40,867 bases of DNA from Bacteroidota bacterium (GTDB lineage: Bacteria > Bacteroidota > Bacteroidia > B-17B0 > Aurantibacillaceae). This document shows, one piece after another, positions 1 through 8,493 of the stretch. The DNA lies in NCBI GenBank assembly GCA_947487905.1, contig CANLAV010000006.1:1-40867 (forward strand), given 5' to 3'. Made by a program: the position numbers and the translations under genes. The stretch's first letter is position 1, and each line of letters starts with the position of its first letter. The notes under the pieces were generated by a model. The model was not told the origin of the DNA. It saw only the letters and a list, made by a program, of their open reading frames with translations, and did no database searches.

Positions 1-529
1 AAACAAACCAGCCTAATACTCTTGTTGCTTTTGCAACTTGAGGACCTGCTGTTTGAGCTAATTTTGCAACTTCTCCAAACCAAACTAGGTATGCAATGTA
101 GAAGTAAGCAGCTCCAGAGATTACGCCCCATAAAACGCTTTGGTCTCTGTCGATTGTTTCTCCAAAGTAACCTGTTACAAGCATCACTATTGACGCAAAA
201 ATTAATTTCCACAATAAGCCAATTTTAGCTCCTGCTTTTTTAGTGATTAAATAAAATTCAACACACATTAAAGGAACAGTTAAAATCCAATCCACATATC
301 TAAAGAATGTTGGTGAGTCTCCAGTTTCTAAATTGTAACTTCTCATGTAGTAGTAATGAACTGCTGCAATAAAAGTAATTAAACCAGATACGAGTACTGA
401 TGTTCTCCATTTTGCAGATGTGTTGTTCAACTCAAAAAAGAAAAAAACTGATGCGGCCATCATTGCCATAGTACCAATAAAGAACGTGAATGCGACGTAG
501 TTATCGCTTGCAATTTTTAAATGCTCCAT
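1..529 (-). CDS. Proteorhodopsin, green-type light-driven proton pump (3' end cut by window edge)
   Basis: This ORF is not in the track because it has no stop inside the window. It starts at ATG 529-527 and gives 176 residues, covering about five of seven helices. Helix C reads RYVDWILTVPLMCVEFYLI: D80, T84 and E91 match the D97/T101/E108 (DTE) set of proton-pumping proteorhodopsins, with the Schiff-base counterion and cytoplasmic proton donor both present. The spectral tuning position (105 in the marine reference) is M88, the residue usual in green-absorbing Bacteroidota pumps. H58 corresponds to the His that pairs with the counterion. SAKWRTS and LETGDSP also match the family closely. No signal peptide is evident. 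The retinal-binding Lys of helix G lies beyond the edge, so it cannot be checked. The protein acts in the inner membrane and needs retinal; no blh or crt gene is visible here. Confidence 0.95.
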   Translation of the reverse strand, partial: MEHLKIASDNYVAFTFFIGTMAMMAASVFFFFELNNTSAKWRTSVLVSGLITFIAAVHYYYMRSYNLETGDSPTFFRYVDWILTVPLMCVEFYLITKKAGAKIGLLWKLIFASIVMLVTGYFGETIDRDQSVLWGVISGAAYFYIAYLVWFGEVAKLAQTAGPQVAKATRVLGWFV

Positions 530-851
530 TTTATTTTGTTTTTAAATTTTCCTACTCTATTGGCTTTTCGGAATCCGCCTTTTAGTAAAACACTTATTAA
601 TAATTAAAGTTTAAATAAATTTAATTGTTTCATTTTAATTATCCAAAAAAATTAATAAAATAATTTACATTGAAGTTGTATTAATTTTGTAAATCTAATT
701 TTATTTAATATTTGTCGCATAAAATTAATATTTTGTCTAAAAAATATTAATTAATGGGTTAGAGCTTTATTCTCATTTTTTGCCTTTTTAATCGTTTTTT
801 ATTGCCCACGTTTTATTATTACAAACATATATTTAAAACATAAAACAAATC
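530..851. other. AT-rich intergenic region upstream of the rhodopsin; no gene seen
   Basis: These 322 bases are the only gap over 300 bases in the window. I find no ORF, tRNA or strong terminator. It is very AT-rich apart from a GC-richer island at about 551-581, just before the rhodopsin start, which on the minus strand reads GGCGGATTCCGAAAAGCC. A 7-bp inverted repeat (ATTTACA...TGTAAAT) lies near 664-694. The one good -7 promoter match is at its far end, which would give a leader of nearly 300 nt. Confidence 0.6.
822..848 (-). promoter_or_regulatory. Candidate Bacteroidota promoter for the rhodopsin
   Basis: On the minus strand there is TTTG, a 16-base spacer after its TTG, then TATGTTTG, which fits the TAnnTTTG -7 consensus of the phylum with a slightly short spacer. 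It sits just after the stop of the RmlD-like gene and about 290 bases before the rhodopsin start. Read-through from the upstream gene cannot be excluded. Confidence 0.3.
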
Positions 852-1784
852 TTATTTCCCTATCTCTGTAATTTGTTTTTCTAAAAACATAATACCTTCT
901 GTAAAACTTTTTGGATTATAACCCAATTCTTTTTTTGCCTTATCAATAATGAAACCTGTAATTGGTGGGCGTTTGGCAGGTTGTTTAATATCAGCCGATT
1001 TTGATGGTTTAATTAATGATTTATCTAGTTTGTAATAGTCAGCCACTAAATGAGCTAATTCTAAAATACTTAAAAAATCTTTACCTGAAATATTATAAAT
1101 ACCTTGGGCATTTTTTTCAGCAATCAAAATACAGCCATCTGCTAAGTCTTCTGCAAGTGTTGGCGTTCTAAATTGATCATCAACCACATTAATAACCTTA
1201 CCTTGTTCTAAATTTTGTTTTACCCACAACACAATGTTGCTTCGGCTCATGCTATCAACAATGCCGTAAACCAAAACGGTTCGTGCAATGGCACAATGTA
1301 AGCTGCTTGCTTGAACTATTTTTTCAGCGGCTAATTTACTTTCAGCATAATAGCTTTGTGGATTCGGCGTTTCGTTTTCATCTAAAGGCCCATGAGTACC
1401 ATCAAAAATAAAATCGGTGGATAAATGAATAAAATGTGGATGGTAAGTTGAGTCTTCTTGTTTGAGTTTTTCTAAAGTCTTAATTTGATTTTCAACGGCT
1501 GTTACATTTAATAACCAGCACGCTTCTTTTTCTGTTTCGCAAGCATCAACATTTGTCATAGCTGCTGTATTAATAACTACATCTGGCTTATGTTTCAAAA
1601 ACACATCACTCACATTTTGTAAATCAGTTATATCTAATGATTCATACACGTAGCCATCTGTTTTAACTAATCTATTAGTGCCTCTTGCTGTAGCAATGCA
1701 AGTGATGTTTGTGTTGTTTCTTAATTTGTAAACTAATTTTTGTCCTAATAAACCATTAGACCCTGTAATTAAAATTTTTTTCAT
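852..1784 (-). CDS. RmlD-like NAD(P)-dependent sugar nucleotide reductase / SDR family
   Basis: This 310-residue protein has an N-terminal Rossmann fold (ITGSNGLLGQ, residues 6-15) and the extended-SDR catalytic YxxxK within YYAESKLAAEK, preceded by HLSTDFIFDGTHG. These are the hallmarks of the RmlD substrate-binding family (dTDP-4-dehydrorhamnose reductase), and the length is normal. RmlD makes dTDP-L-rhamnose, but no rmlA, rmlB or rmlC is nearby, so the substrate is uncertain and a general SDR reductase is possible. The ATG lies 33 bases behind the DedA stop, so the two are probably cotranscribed with the ABC ATPase further upstream. Confidence 0.8.
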   Translation of the reverse strand: MKKILITGSNGLLGQKLVYKLRNNTNITCIATARGTNRLVKTDGYVYESLDITDLQNVSDVFLKHKPDVVINTAAMTNVDACETEKEACWLLNVTAVENQIKTLEKLKQEDSTYHPHFIHLSTDFIFDGTHGPLDENETPNPQSYYAESKLAAEKIVQASSLHCAIARTVLVYGIVDSMSRSNIVLWVKQNLEQGKVINVVDDQFRTPTLAEDLADGCILIAEKNAQGIYNISGKDFLSILELAHLVADYYKLDKSLIKPSKSADIKQPAKRPPITGFIIDKAKKELGYNPKSFTEGIMFLEKQITEIGK

Positions 1785-1817
1785 GAGTAAATATAAATAG
1801 TTTGATTAAAATATATT

Positions 1818-2438
1818 TTATTTTTTTCGATTTTTTAAATAGGTTATCAAGACAGGAATGGTTGTGATCGTAATTAATCCAATAACAATATAGCCGATGT
1901 AATTTTCTATTTGCGGAAATTCTTTTCCTAAAAAAAATGCCAAGCTCGTTAAGGATGTAATCCATAAAATAGCGCCAACAATATTGTAAAACATAAAGCG
2001 TTTAAAATCTACTTGGATAACACCTGCTAATATAGGAGCAAAGGTTCTAATGATTGGTAAAAAACGACCTAAAATCAATGCTTTTCCACCATGCTTGCTG
2101 TAAAATAGTTTGGTTGTTTCTAAATGTTTTTTTCTAAATAAAAAGGTGTCTTTTTTCTGAAATAAATTTTCTCCTGTTTTTTTTCCAAACCAATAGCCGA
2201 CGATATTTCCTAAAACGGCTGAACAAATCAATAAACCAATCAATAAAAAAATAGATGTATTTAATAAATGTGGTTTAGTAGCACATAATAATCCTGAAAT
2301 AAATATGAGCGAATCTCCTGGTAAAAAAAATCCAATAAATAAGCCTGTTTCGGCAAATACGACAAATAGTAATAACCATAAGCCTCCGTAATGTATAATG
2401 CTTTCAGGGTTTGTCAGTTGTTTTAAGAATTCAAACAT
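1818..2438 (-). CDS. DedA family inner-membrane protein
   Basis: This 206-residue multi-pass protein has the DedA/SNARE-associated (VTT) signature: an acidic N-terminal re-entrant segment (FAETGLFIGFFLPGDSLIF) and the conserved GRFLPIIRTFAPILAGV motif at about residues 125-140. DedA proteins are thought to act as lipid flippases or to support membrane homeostasis through the proton gradient. Its ATG abuts the stop of the upstream ABC ATPase with no base between (TAAATG), which suggests translational coupling. It ends in a basic tail (LKNRKK). The exact substrate cannot be told from sequence. Confidence 0.9.
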   Translation of the reverse strand: MFEFLKQLTNPESIIHYGGLWLLLFVVFAETGLFIGFFLPGDSLIFISGLLCATKPHLLNTSIFLLIGLLICSAVLGNIVGYWFGKKTGENLFQKKDTFLFRKKHLETTKLFYSKHGGKALILGRFLPIIRTFAPILAGVIQVDFKRFMFYNIVGAILWITSLTSLAFFLGKEFPQIENYIGYIVIGLITITTIPVLITYLKNRKK

Positions 2439-4256
2439 TTAAATCGTGTTTTGAATGTCAAACAATTTCTTTTTTTCGATACTTGCTTTTATATCGTCTA
2501 ACTGTCCTTTCGGGATGGAGTTAATTAATTTTTTCGTGTAGTCTGTTTGCGGATTCATATAAATAGAATCAGCTTCACCTAGCTCAACAATTTTCCCTTT
2601 ATTCATAACAGCCATTCTATCACTCATAAATTTAACCACACTTAAATCGTGCGAAATAAAAATGTAAGTGAATTTAAATTCGCGTTTTAAATCGTTTAAT
2701 AAATTTAATACCTGTGCTTGCACAGAAACATCTAAGGCACTCACACTTTCATCACAAATAATAAATTTCGGATTGAGTGCTAACGCACGAGCAATACATA
2801 CACGTTGTCTTTGTCCACCACTAAATTCATGTGGGTAGCGATTAAAATGTTTTTCTTCTAAGCCAACTTTTTTTAGTAGTTCTAAAACACGTTCTTTCCT
2901 TTCTTGAGTTGAACTTAACATATTATGGACCTGCATAGGTTCCATAATAGATTTCCCAATCGATATGCGCGGATTCAATGAGGAGTAGGGGTCTTGGAAT
3001 ATAATTTGCATATCTTTTCGCAATTCTCGCATTTCTTTTTGTGAGTATGCTAATACATTTTTTTGCTCAAAATATATTTCTCCTGATGTTGGTTCATTTA
3101 ATCTTAAAATGGTTCTTCCTAATGTTGTTTTTCCACAGCCACTTTCTCCAACGAGTCCGAGTGTTTCGCCTTCGTAAACGTCTAAAGTTACATCATCCAC
3201 TGCTTTTAACCAATCTGTTGTTTTTCCAAAAAAACTTTTGTTTTTAGGAAAATAGGTTTTGATATTTTTTATTTCTAATATTTTTTTTCTCGCATAAAGC
3301 TCTTTGTGTTCCGCTACTCGTTGTTCTTGTGATACAATAACGCTATTTATAGATTCACTTACGCTTTTTGCAATTTCAATCATATTTCCTTGGTCATCCA
3401 ATTTCATGAAGTCTGAAGAAACAGGTAATCGTAAAATGCGCTTATCTAATGGCGGTCTACACGCTAATAAACTTTTTGTATAAGGGTGTTGTGGATTTGT
3501 AAATATATCGAGTACTGGACCTTGCTCTACCACTTTGCCTTTGTACATAACCATGACTATATCAGCAAGTTCTGCAATGACGCCTAAATCGTGTGTAATA
3601 AACATAATTCCCATTTCATGTTCTTTTTGTAATTGAAGCATGAGGTCTAATATATTTTTTTGAACGGTTACGTCTAATGCAGTGGTTGGTTCATCAGCAA
3701 TTAAAATACGAGGATTACAGCTCATGGCCATAGCTATCATCACACGCTGTTTTTGTCCCCCCGAAATTTCATGAGGATATGCATCAAACATACGTTCTGG
3801 ATCAGGTAATTGTACTTGAGAAAATAGATGAAGTGTTTTTTGTTTGGCTTCTTTTTCATTTATTTTTTGATGTAAAATAATAGCTTCCATGACTTGGGCG
3901 CCACAAGAATAAACTGGATTTAAACTTGTCATGGGCTCTTGAAATATCATGGCGATTTCATTTCCTCTGAATGCGCGCATGTCCTGATTAGAAAGTGTTC
4001 TCAAATTTATAATACCATTGTTTTTGGAATGGTACAAAATTTCTCCACCAGAAACTCTCCCAGGAGGATTGGCTATTAACTGCATAATGGAAAGTGATGT
4101 GACTGATTTTCCAGAACCACTCTCTCCAACTATACCAATCGTTTCTCCTTTATGTAAGGTAAATGAAATGTCGTTTACAGCTTTTATTAATTCGTTATCA
4201 GATTTAAACTCTGTAACTAAATTTTTTACTTGTAGGAGTACTTCTTTTTCCATCAT
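2439..4256 (-). CDS. Di/oligopeptide-type ABC transporter ATPase, DppD-DppF fusion
   Basis: At 605 residues this protein holds two complete ABC ATPase domains. The first has Walker A GESGSGKS, Q-loop FQEPMTSLNP, signature SGGQKQRV, Walker B LIADEPTTALD and H-loop ITHD. It is followed by HPYTKSLLACRPP, which marks the oligopeptide/dipeptide C-terminal region. The second has GESGCGKTT, FQDPYSSLNP, SGGQRQRV, IICDESVSALD and SHD. This is the order of a DppD-DppF or GsiA-like fused ATPase. No permease or binding protein lies nearby, so its partners are encoded elsewhere. A second ATG directly follows the first (MMEK), so the true start may be one codon later. A TATATTCG box (4266-4273) lies 9 bases upstream. 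Confidence 0.92.
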   Translation of the reverse strand: MMEKEVLLQVKNLVTEFKSDNELIKAVNDISFTLHKGETIGIVGESGSGKSVTSLSIMQLIANPPGRVSGGEILYHSKNNGIINLRTLSNQDMRAFRGNEIAMIFQEPMTSLNPVYSCGAQVMEAIILHQKINEKEAKQKTLHLFSQVQLPDPERMFDAYPHEISGGQKQRVMIAMAMSCNPRILIADEPTTALDVTVQKNILDLMLQLQKEHEMGIMFITHDLGVIAELADIVMVMYKGKVVEQGPVLDIFTNPQHPYTKSLLACRPPLDKRILRLPVSSDFMKLDDQGNMIEIAKSVSESINSVIVSQEQRVAEHKELYARKKILEIKNIKTYFPKNKSFFGKTTDWLKAVDDVTLDVYEGETLGLVGESGCGKTTLGRTILRLNEPTSGEIYFEQKNVLAYSQKEMRELRKDMQIIFQDPYSSLNPRISIGKSIMEPMQVHNMLSSTQERKERVLELLKKVGLEEKHFNRYPHEFSGGQRQRVCIARALALNPKFIICDESVSALDVSVQAQVLNLLNDLKREFKFTYIFISHDLSVVKFMSDRMAVMNKGKIVELGEADSIYMNPQTDYTKKLINSIPKGQLDDIKASIEKKKLFDIQNTI

Positions 4257-4313
4257 AATACCTTACGAATATAACTAAATCGATTTAAAACAGTGAAAGG
4301 CTTTTTCAACGCA

Positions 4314-5657
4314 CTAACCTTTATAAAATAGCCATTTCCCTAGCTCTTTCCAAGTTGTTTTTTTACCATACATTAAAATACCTGTTCGGTATATTTTACC
4401 GGCTAACCATGTGAAAAATAAAAAGCCAATTATGAGCATCACCATAGATAGAAGTAATTCCCACATTGGCACGCCAAATGGCAATCTTACCATCATAACG
4501 ATGGGCGAAGTTAATGGGAAAATGGAAAAGAATTGCGCCATGCTACTATCTGGATCTTTAATAATGCTCTGAGCAATAATAAAGCTTAAAATAAGTGGAA
4601 TAGTTACAGGCAAAATAAATTGTTGTGTGTCAGCTTCATTATCAACGGCCGAGCCAATAGCGGCAAATAAGGCAGCGTATAGTAAGTAGCCAAATAAAAA
4701 GAAAAACGCAAAACATACTATAATTTGACTGAAGTTTACTTTATCTAAATCATTAAATAAGGCAATGGCTTCATTGGGTGTTTCTACTTTTTCCATCTTT
4801 GTAATTCCAGCGGTTAAATCATTTTTCATGACTTTTTCTATTTGTGAATTTTGTTTCACCTTGTCCGCTAATTCATCTTTAAATAGAAAAGTAGTAATCG
4901 CAGTTTGAAGAACGAGCGTTAAAATAATCCATAAAATGAATTGAGTTAAACCAACTAAAGCGACACCTAATATTTTCCCAAGCATTAATTGAAATGGCTT
5001 TACAGAGGAAATAATAACTTCAACAATTCGGTTTGATTTTTCTTCTATTACACCACGCATCACTTGCGAGCCGTATAAAAATATCATAAAGTAAATGGCA
5101 AAAGCACAGCCGAAGCCAATACCCATATTTAGTTCTGTATTTGTTTTTTCATCTTTACCATCTTCAGTCACTTTTAAGGTTAATAGTTGCACTTGTCGGC
5201 GGGCATTATCAATTTTTTTTATGTCAATGCTATCTCCTTGTAAACGGTAATCAAACAAAATATTTTCCATTTGATTGGTTATATATTGTTCGGTGCTAAT
5301 ACCTGGTTGTTTTTTATAATATAATACTGGAGTTGTTTTTTCATCGTTTAAGGCATCCCCTTTTATTTCCATAATTAAATCAAAGGGACCATCTTTTAAT
5401 TTAAGTTTTGCACTTGCAATGGATTCCGATCCATAAGTAAATTTAATTTCGGTTGTATTGGTTAATTTTTCAATGAATAAACCACTGTGGTCGAGTACTA
5501 AAATTTGATGATCTGTTTTATCACGCATAGCCAGCCATACAGGCACAATTAAAACTCCTGCCATAAGAAGTGGGCCTAAAATTGTCATGATAATAAATGA
5601 CTTTTTCTTTACTCTTGAGAAGTATTCGCGTTGTATGATTAATACTAATTTGTTCAT
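4314..5657 (-). CDS. ABC-2 type transporter permease, NatB-like
   Basis: This 447-residue protein has one N-terminal membrane segment after a basic start (REYFSRVKKKSF), a large extracytoplasmic domain at roughly residues 50-175, then a C-terminal cluster of about five or six segments. That is the topology of ABC-2 exporters of the NatB type. The conserved VIEEKSNRIVEVIISSVKPFQLMLGKILG stretch is typical of the family. It starts 39 bases behind its ATPase partner on the same strand, which makes a two-gene exporter. NatAB of Bacillus exports sodium, but the Bacteroidota homologues have no assigned substrate, so export of an ion or small molecule is inference. Confidence 0.88.
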   Translation of the reverse strand: MNKLVLIIQREYFSRVKKKSFIIMTILGPLLMAGVLIVPVWLAMRDKTDHQILVLDHSGLFIEKLTNTTEIKFTYGSESIASAKLKLKDGPFDLIMEIKGDALNDEKTTPVLYYKKQPGISTEQYITNQMENILFDYRLQGDSIDIKKIDNARRQVQLLTLKVTEDGKDEKTNTELNMGIGFGCAFAIYFMIFLYGSQVMRGVIEEKSNRIVEVIISSVKPFQLMLGKILGVALVGLTQFILWIILTLVLQTAITTFLFKDELADKVKQNSQIEKVMKNDLTAGITKMEKVETPNEAIALFNDLDKVNFSQIIVCFAFFFLFGYLLYAALFAAIGSAVDNEADTQQFILPVTIPLILSFIIAQSIIKDPDSSMAQFFSIFPLTSPIVMMVRLPFGVPMWELLLSMVMLIIGFLFFTWLAGKIYRTGILMYGKKTTWKELGKWLFYKG

Positions 5658-5696
5658 GTTTTAAAATAGATAAATAGTTGAATACGTAATTGTATT

Positions 5697-6647
5697 TTAT
5701 TCTGTAAAATAACTTTGAGTATTGAGTGCTGGTTTATTTTCAACAACTGAAATAAATATATCATTCATTGAAGGTACAATTTCGTGAAAAGAAATAATTT
5801 CAGCATTTTGCAGAACAGCCTCCAATAAAGCGTTTGGCGTTGTTTGACGGAGCAATTTAATAGTAAGTGTATGCACATCACCGACTGATTTTTTTTCAAG
5901 AATTTCGGCGCCTGCCCATAAAGCATTCGTAAAACCAATCAAATTTCCTTTGAAAATAACGTGGAATGTATTGCTCCTGTGTGCTTTTCTAATATCGCTA
6001 ACAGTCCCATCTAATATTTTCTCAGATTTATGAATCAAGGCAATGTTATCACAAAGTTCTTCAACACTGCCCATATTATGGGTTGAGAAAATGATGGTAG
6101 ACCCTTTTTCTCTTAACTCTAAAATTTCATTTTTAATGAGTTGTGCGTTAATAGGGTCAAAACCACTGAATGGTTCATCTAAAATTAATAGTTTTGGCTC
6201 ATGCAAAACGGTTACAATAAACTGTACTTTTTGTTGCATCCCTTTACTTAGCTCTTCTACTTTTTTATCCCACCAACTTTCTATTTCAAACTTTTTAAAC
6301 CAATGTATTAATTTTTCTTTGGCAATGTTTTTCTTTAATCCTTTTAATTGAGCCAAATACATCACTTGTTCGCCCACACTCATTTTTTTATACAATCCTC
6401 TTTCTTCGGGTAAATAACCAATATAATCAACATGTTTAGGGGCTAATTTTTCGCCACAAAAAATTACTTCACCGCTGTCAGGACCTGTAATTTGATTGAT
6501 AATTCGGATTAAAGATGTTTTACCAGCACCATTAGGCCCAAGTAAACCAAATATTGCTTTTTCGGGAATTTCTAAGCTTACATTTTTTAATGCTTGGTAA
6601 TTTCCGTAATGCTTATTGATGTTTTTTACTTCTAAAATTGAATTCAT
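5697..6647 (-). CDS. ABC transporter ATP-binding protein, NatA-like
   Basis: This 316-residue ATPase has Walker A GPNGAGKTS, signature LSKGMQQKV, Walker B LLILDEPFSGFDP and an H-loop STHN. About 100 further residues form a C-terminal extension of the type seen in ABC-2 exporters (the DUF4162 region). Its permease partner follows directly, and the pair forms a simple export system. GMQQKV in place of GQxQ is usual for this subgroup. It lies 82 bases downstream of the RlmI-like gene and may be read from the same transcript, since no terminator is evident between them. Confidence 0.9.
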   Translation of the reverse strand: MNSILEVKNINKHYGNYQALKNVSLEIPEKAIFGLLGPNGAGKTSLIRIINQITGPDSGEVIFCGEKLAPKHVDYIGYLPEERGLYKKMSVGEQVMYLAQLKGLKKNIAKEKLIHWFKKFEIESWWDKKVEELSKGMQQKVQFIVTVLHEPKLLILDEPFSGFDPINAQLIKNEILELREKGSTIIFSTHNMGSVEELCDNIALIHKSEKILDGTVSDIRKAHRSNTFHVIFKGNLIGFTNALWAGAEILEKKSVGDVHTLTIKLLRQTTPNALLEAVLQNAEIISFHEIVPSMNDIFISVVENKPALNTQSYFTE

Positions 6648-6729
6648 AGTATATTTAAAAATCTAAGTTATGATTTTTGTGTTTAAAAAGTATGTCCGTT
6701 TATCTTAAAATAAGTTATTTAAATTTGAA

Positions 6730-7914
6730 CTATTCAACATAAAAAGCCAATCCTTTTAAATATTCTCCTTCCGGAAAATTAGGCGTAATAGGATGATCGG
6801 CAGGTTGTGATAAGGTGTGTAACAATTTTAAATGTCTGCGAGATTCAATGGCTGCTGCTGTTACTGTATTATAAAATAATGCCTTGTCAATTACTCCAGA
6901 GCAAGAAAAGGTAAATAAAATCCCCCCTTTTTTGATATTTTGTAAAGCCATTTGATTTAAACGTTTGTAACCGATTACAGCATTATGAGATACGTTTTTA
7001 CTTTTTGCAAAAGCTGGCGGATCTAAAATAATGATGTCGTAATTTTTTCCATGATCTTTTAAATAATCAAAGGTATCAACTGCAAAGCCTTCGTGGTTTG
7101 TGGCATGATTCAAGATGGCATTTTTATCACATAACTCAATGGCTTTTTTACTCGAATCTACTGAATGTATGATTTCGCAGTTATTTTTTGCGGCATACAT
7201 ACTAAAACCACCTGTGTAAGAAAATGTATTTAATACACGTTTTCCTTTACTGTATTTTCCAAGCAATTCTCTATTATAACGTTGATCAATGAAGAATCCA
7301 GTTTTTTGTCCATTTATAAAATCGATGTAAAATTTGACGTCATTTTCAACTACAATTAAATCGCCTTGTAATTCTCCAAATAAATACTCGTTTGAAATGG
7401 ATGCGCCATAATTTGGTGGCAAAGTTTCCGAACTTTTATCATATACGCTTTTCAAAGCATCTCCATAAACTATCGCTAAAGCTTCGGTAATTTCTTTTCT
7501 GCATAAATGCATGCCAATACTGTGTGCTTGAAATACAATGTGTCCATTGTAAAAATCCATTATTAAACCAGGCATTCCATCGCCCTCTCCAAATACCAGG
7601 CGGTATACGTTTGTTTGTGGATTGTTTGCCAAATTTAAAAACTGACGGTATGTAAAGGCTTGATTTATTTTTTTAGTCCAAAATTCTGTGTTAATCTGTT
7701 GTTTGCTAAACGATATGATACGTGCAGAGATACTCGCTTTTTGGTATTGCGCCATTCCTAAAAACTGTTCTTTTGCCGAATATATTTCTACGATATCGCC
7801 ATCTGCTAAATTGGAATCCATGGTTTTGATAGCTCCCGAAAAAATCCAAGGATGAAAGCGTAATACAGGAAATTCTTTCCCATTGTGTAAGGTTATTTTT
7901 GGATAAGTTGTCAT
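6730..7914 (-). CDS. RlmI-like class I SAM-dependent rRNA (cytosine-C5) methyltransferase
   Basis: This 394-residue protein begins with a PUA-like RNA-binding region (LHNGKEFPVLRFHPWIFSGAI) and continues with an EEHEE-type middle domain. It ends with a Rossmann methyltransferase carrying FSYTGGFSMYAA (SAM-binding loop) and LDPPAFAKSK. A catalytic Cys is present in FTFSCSG. E. coli RlmI methylates C1962 of 23S rRNA; assigning the same target here is inference from family and length, and RlmK-C is the main alternative. It is divergent from gldC across 100 bases and has a perfect -7 box only four bases before its ATG. Confidence 0.85.
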   Translation of the reverse strand: MTTYPKITLHNGKEFPVLRFHPWIFSGAIKTMDSNLADGDIVEIYSAKEQFLGMAQYQKASISARIISFSKQQINTEFWTKKINQAFTYRQFLNLANNPQTNVYRLVFGEGDGMPGLIMDFYNGHIVFQAHSIGMHLCRKEITEALAIVYGDALKSVYDKSSETLPPNYGASISNEYLFGELQGDLIVVENDVKFYIDFINGQKTGFFIDQRYNRELLGKYSKGKRVLNTFSYTGGFSMYAAKNNCEIIHSVDSSKKAIELCDKNAILNHATNHEGFAVDTFDYLKDHGKNYDIIILDPPAFAKSKNVSHNAVIGYKRLNQMALQNIKKGGILFTFSCSGVIDKALFYNTVTAAAIESRRHLKLLHTLSQPADHPITPNFPEGEYLKGLAFYVE

Positions 7915-7918
7915 GTAA

Positions 7919-7926
7919 CAAATGTA
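7919..7926 (-). promoter_or_regulatory. -7 promoter box of the RlmI-like gene (possible leaderless start)
   Basis: TACATTTG on the minus strand matches TAnnTTTG exactly. It ends only four bases before the ATG at 7914. With a normal initiation distance, transcription would begin at or within the start codon, giving a leaderless or nearly leaderless mRNA. No clear TTG lies at the usual -33 distance. Confidence 0.35.
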
Positions 7927-8014
7927 TGGCTTAATTAAGGTTTATTTAAGAATTTTAAAATAAAAATTAACTAAATTTACGTTTCAAATTTATATATTAT
8001 AGTTTTTACAAAGT

Positions 8015-8338
8015 ATGACAACATCTGAAATAAAATTAAAAGTGACGGTTGATGAAAATCAATTACCAGTTAAAATAGAGTGGGAAGCACCTGATGCTAA
8101 AGAAGGAAGTGTTTGTAAAAGTATGATGCTTGCTTTGTGGGATGAAAAAGAAAATAATACCATGAGAATTGATTTGTGGACTAAAGAAATGGGAATTGAT
8201 GAAATGAAAAAGTTTTTTCATCAAAACATTATGACTTTAACAGAAACCTATACGCGCGCAACAAACGATGAAGCCACGGCTAAAGAAGTACGCGAATTTA
8301 TGAGTGGACTCGGTAAAAAAATGGGAGTTTTAGCGTAA
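8015..8338 (+). CDS. gldC: Gliding motility protein GldC
   Basis: This 107-residue soluble protein matches GldC in length and pattern, from the N-terminal beta strand (SEIKLKVTVDENQLPVKIEWEAPDA) through LWDEKENNTMRIDLWTKEM to the helical C-terminus with TYTRATNDEATAKEVREFMSGLGKKMGVL. GldC is a small cytoplasmic protein found throughout Bacteroidota, where it is linked to gliding. It is also kept in non-gliding relatives, so the gene alone does not prove motility. It has no signal peptide. It stands alone on the plus strand, divergent from the RlmI-like gene, and ends before a strong terminator. Confidence 0.93.
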   Translation: MTTSEIKLKVTVDENQLPVKIEWEAPDAKEGSVCKSMMLALWDEKENNTMRIDLWTKEMGIDEMKKFFHQNIMTLTETYTRATNDEATAKEVREFMSGLGKKMGVLA

Positions 8339-8402
8339 AATATTTTTTCTATTTATCAAATAAGAAATTATTTTATAGAACGTGTTTTTTTAAACTTTTG
8401 AA

Positions 8403-8430
8403 TGTTATGCCGAACTTGATTAGGCATCTT
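8403..8430 (+). repeat. REP-like palindromic element, copy 1
   Basis: A 28-base unit (tgttatgccgaacttgattaggcatctt) with a TGCC...GGCA inverted core around GAACTTGAT. It aligns closely with the reverse complement of the second unit at 8456-8483, so the two form an inverted pair. It lies in the gap after gldC. Confidence 0.6.
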
Positions 8431-8455
8431 TTAAGTAATTAATTTTTATTGTTAT

Positions 8456-8483
8456 GAGATTCTGAAACAAGTTCAGAATGACC
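8456..8483 (-). repeat. REP-like palindromic element, copy 2 (inverted)
   Basis: A 28-base unit with a perfect 8-bp stem, ATTCTGAA / TTCAGAAT, around ACAAG. Its reverse complement, GTCATTCTGAACTTGTTTCAGAATCTC, resembles an interspersed intergenic repeat I recall from other Bacteroidota genomes. It is inverted relative to copy 1 and separated from it by 25 bases, an arrangement like a BIME. Confidence 0.65.
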
Positions 8484-8493
8484 TAAAATAAAT

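Noticed and set aside
22-228. 68-residue plus-strand ORF at the left edge
   Set aside because: It is a shadow of the rhodopsin gene on the other strand; its Leu/Gln-rich translation has no family features.
530-851. Possible tRNA or small protein gene in the largest gap
   Set aside because: There is no TTCGA-type T-loop, cloverleaf or coding-like frame.
4275-4313. TGAAA...TTTCA hairpin after the NatB-like gene as a terminator
   Set aside because: The stem is only five base pairs and no proper T-run follows on the minus strand.
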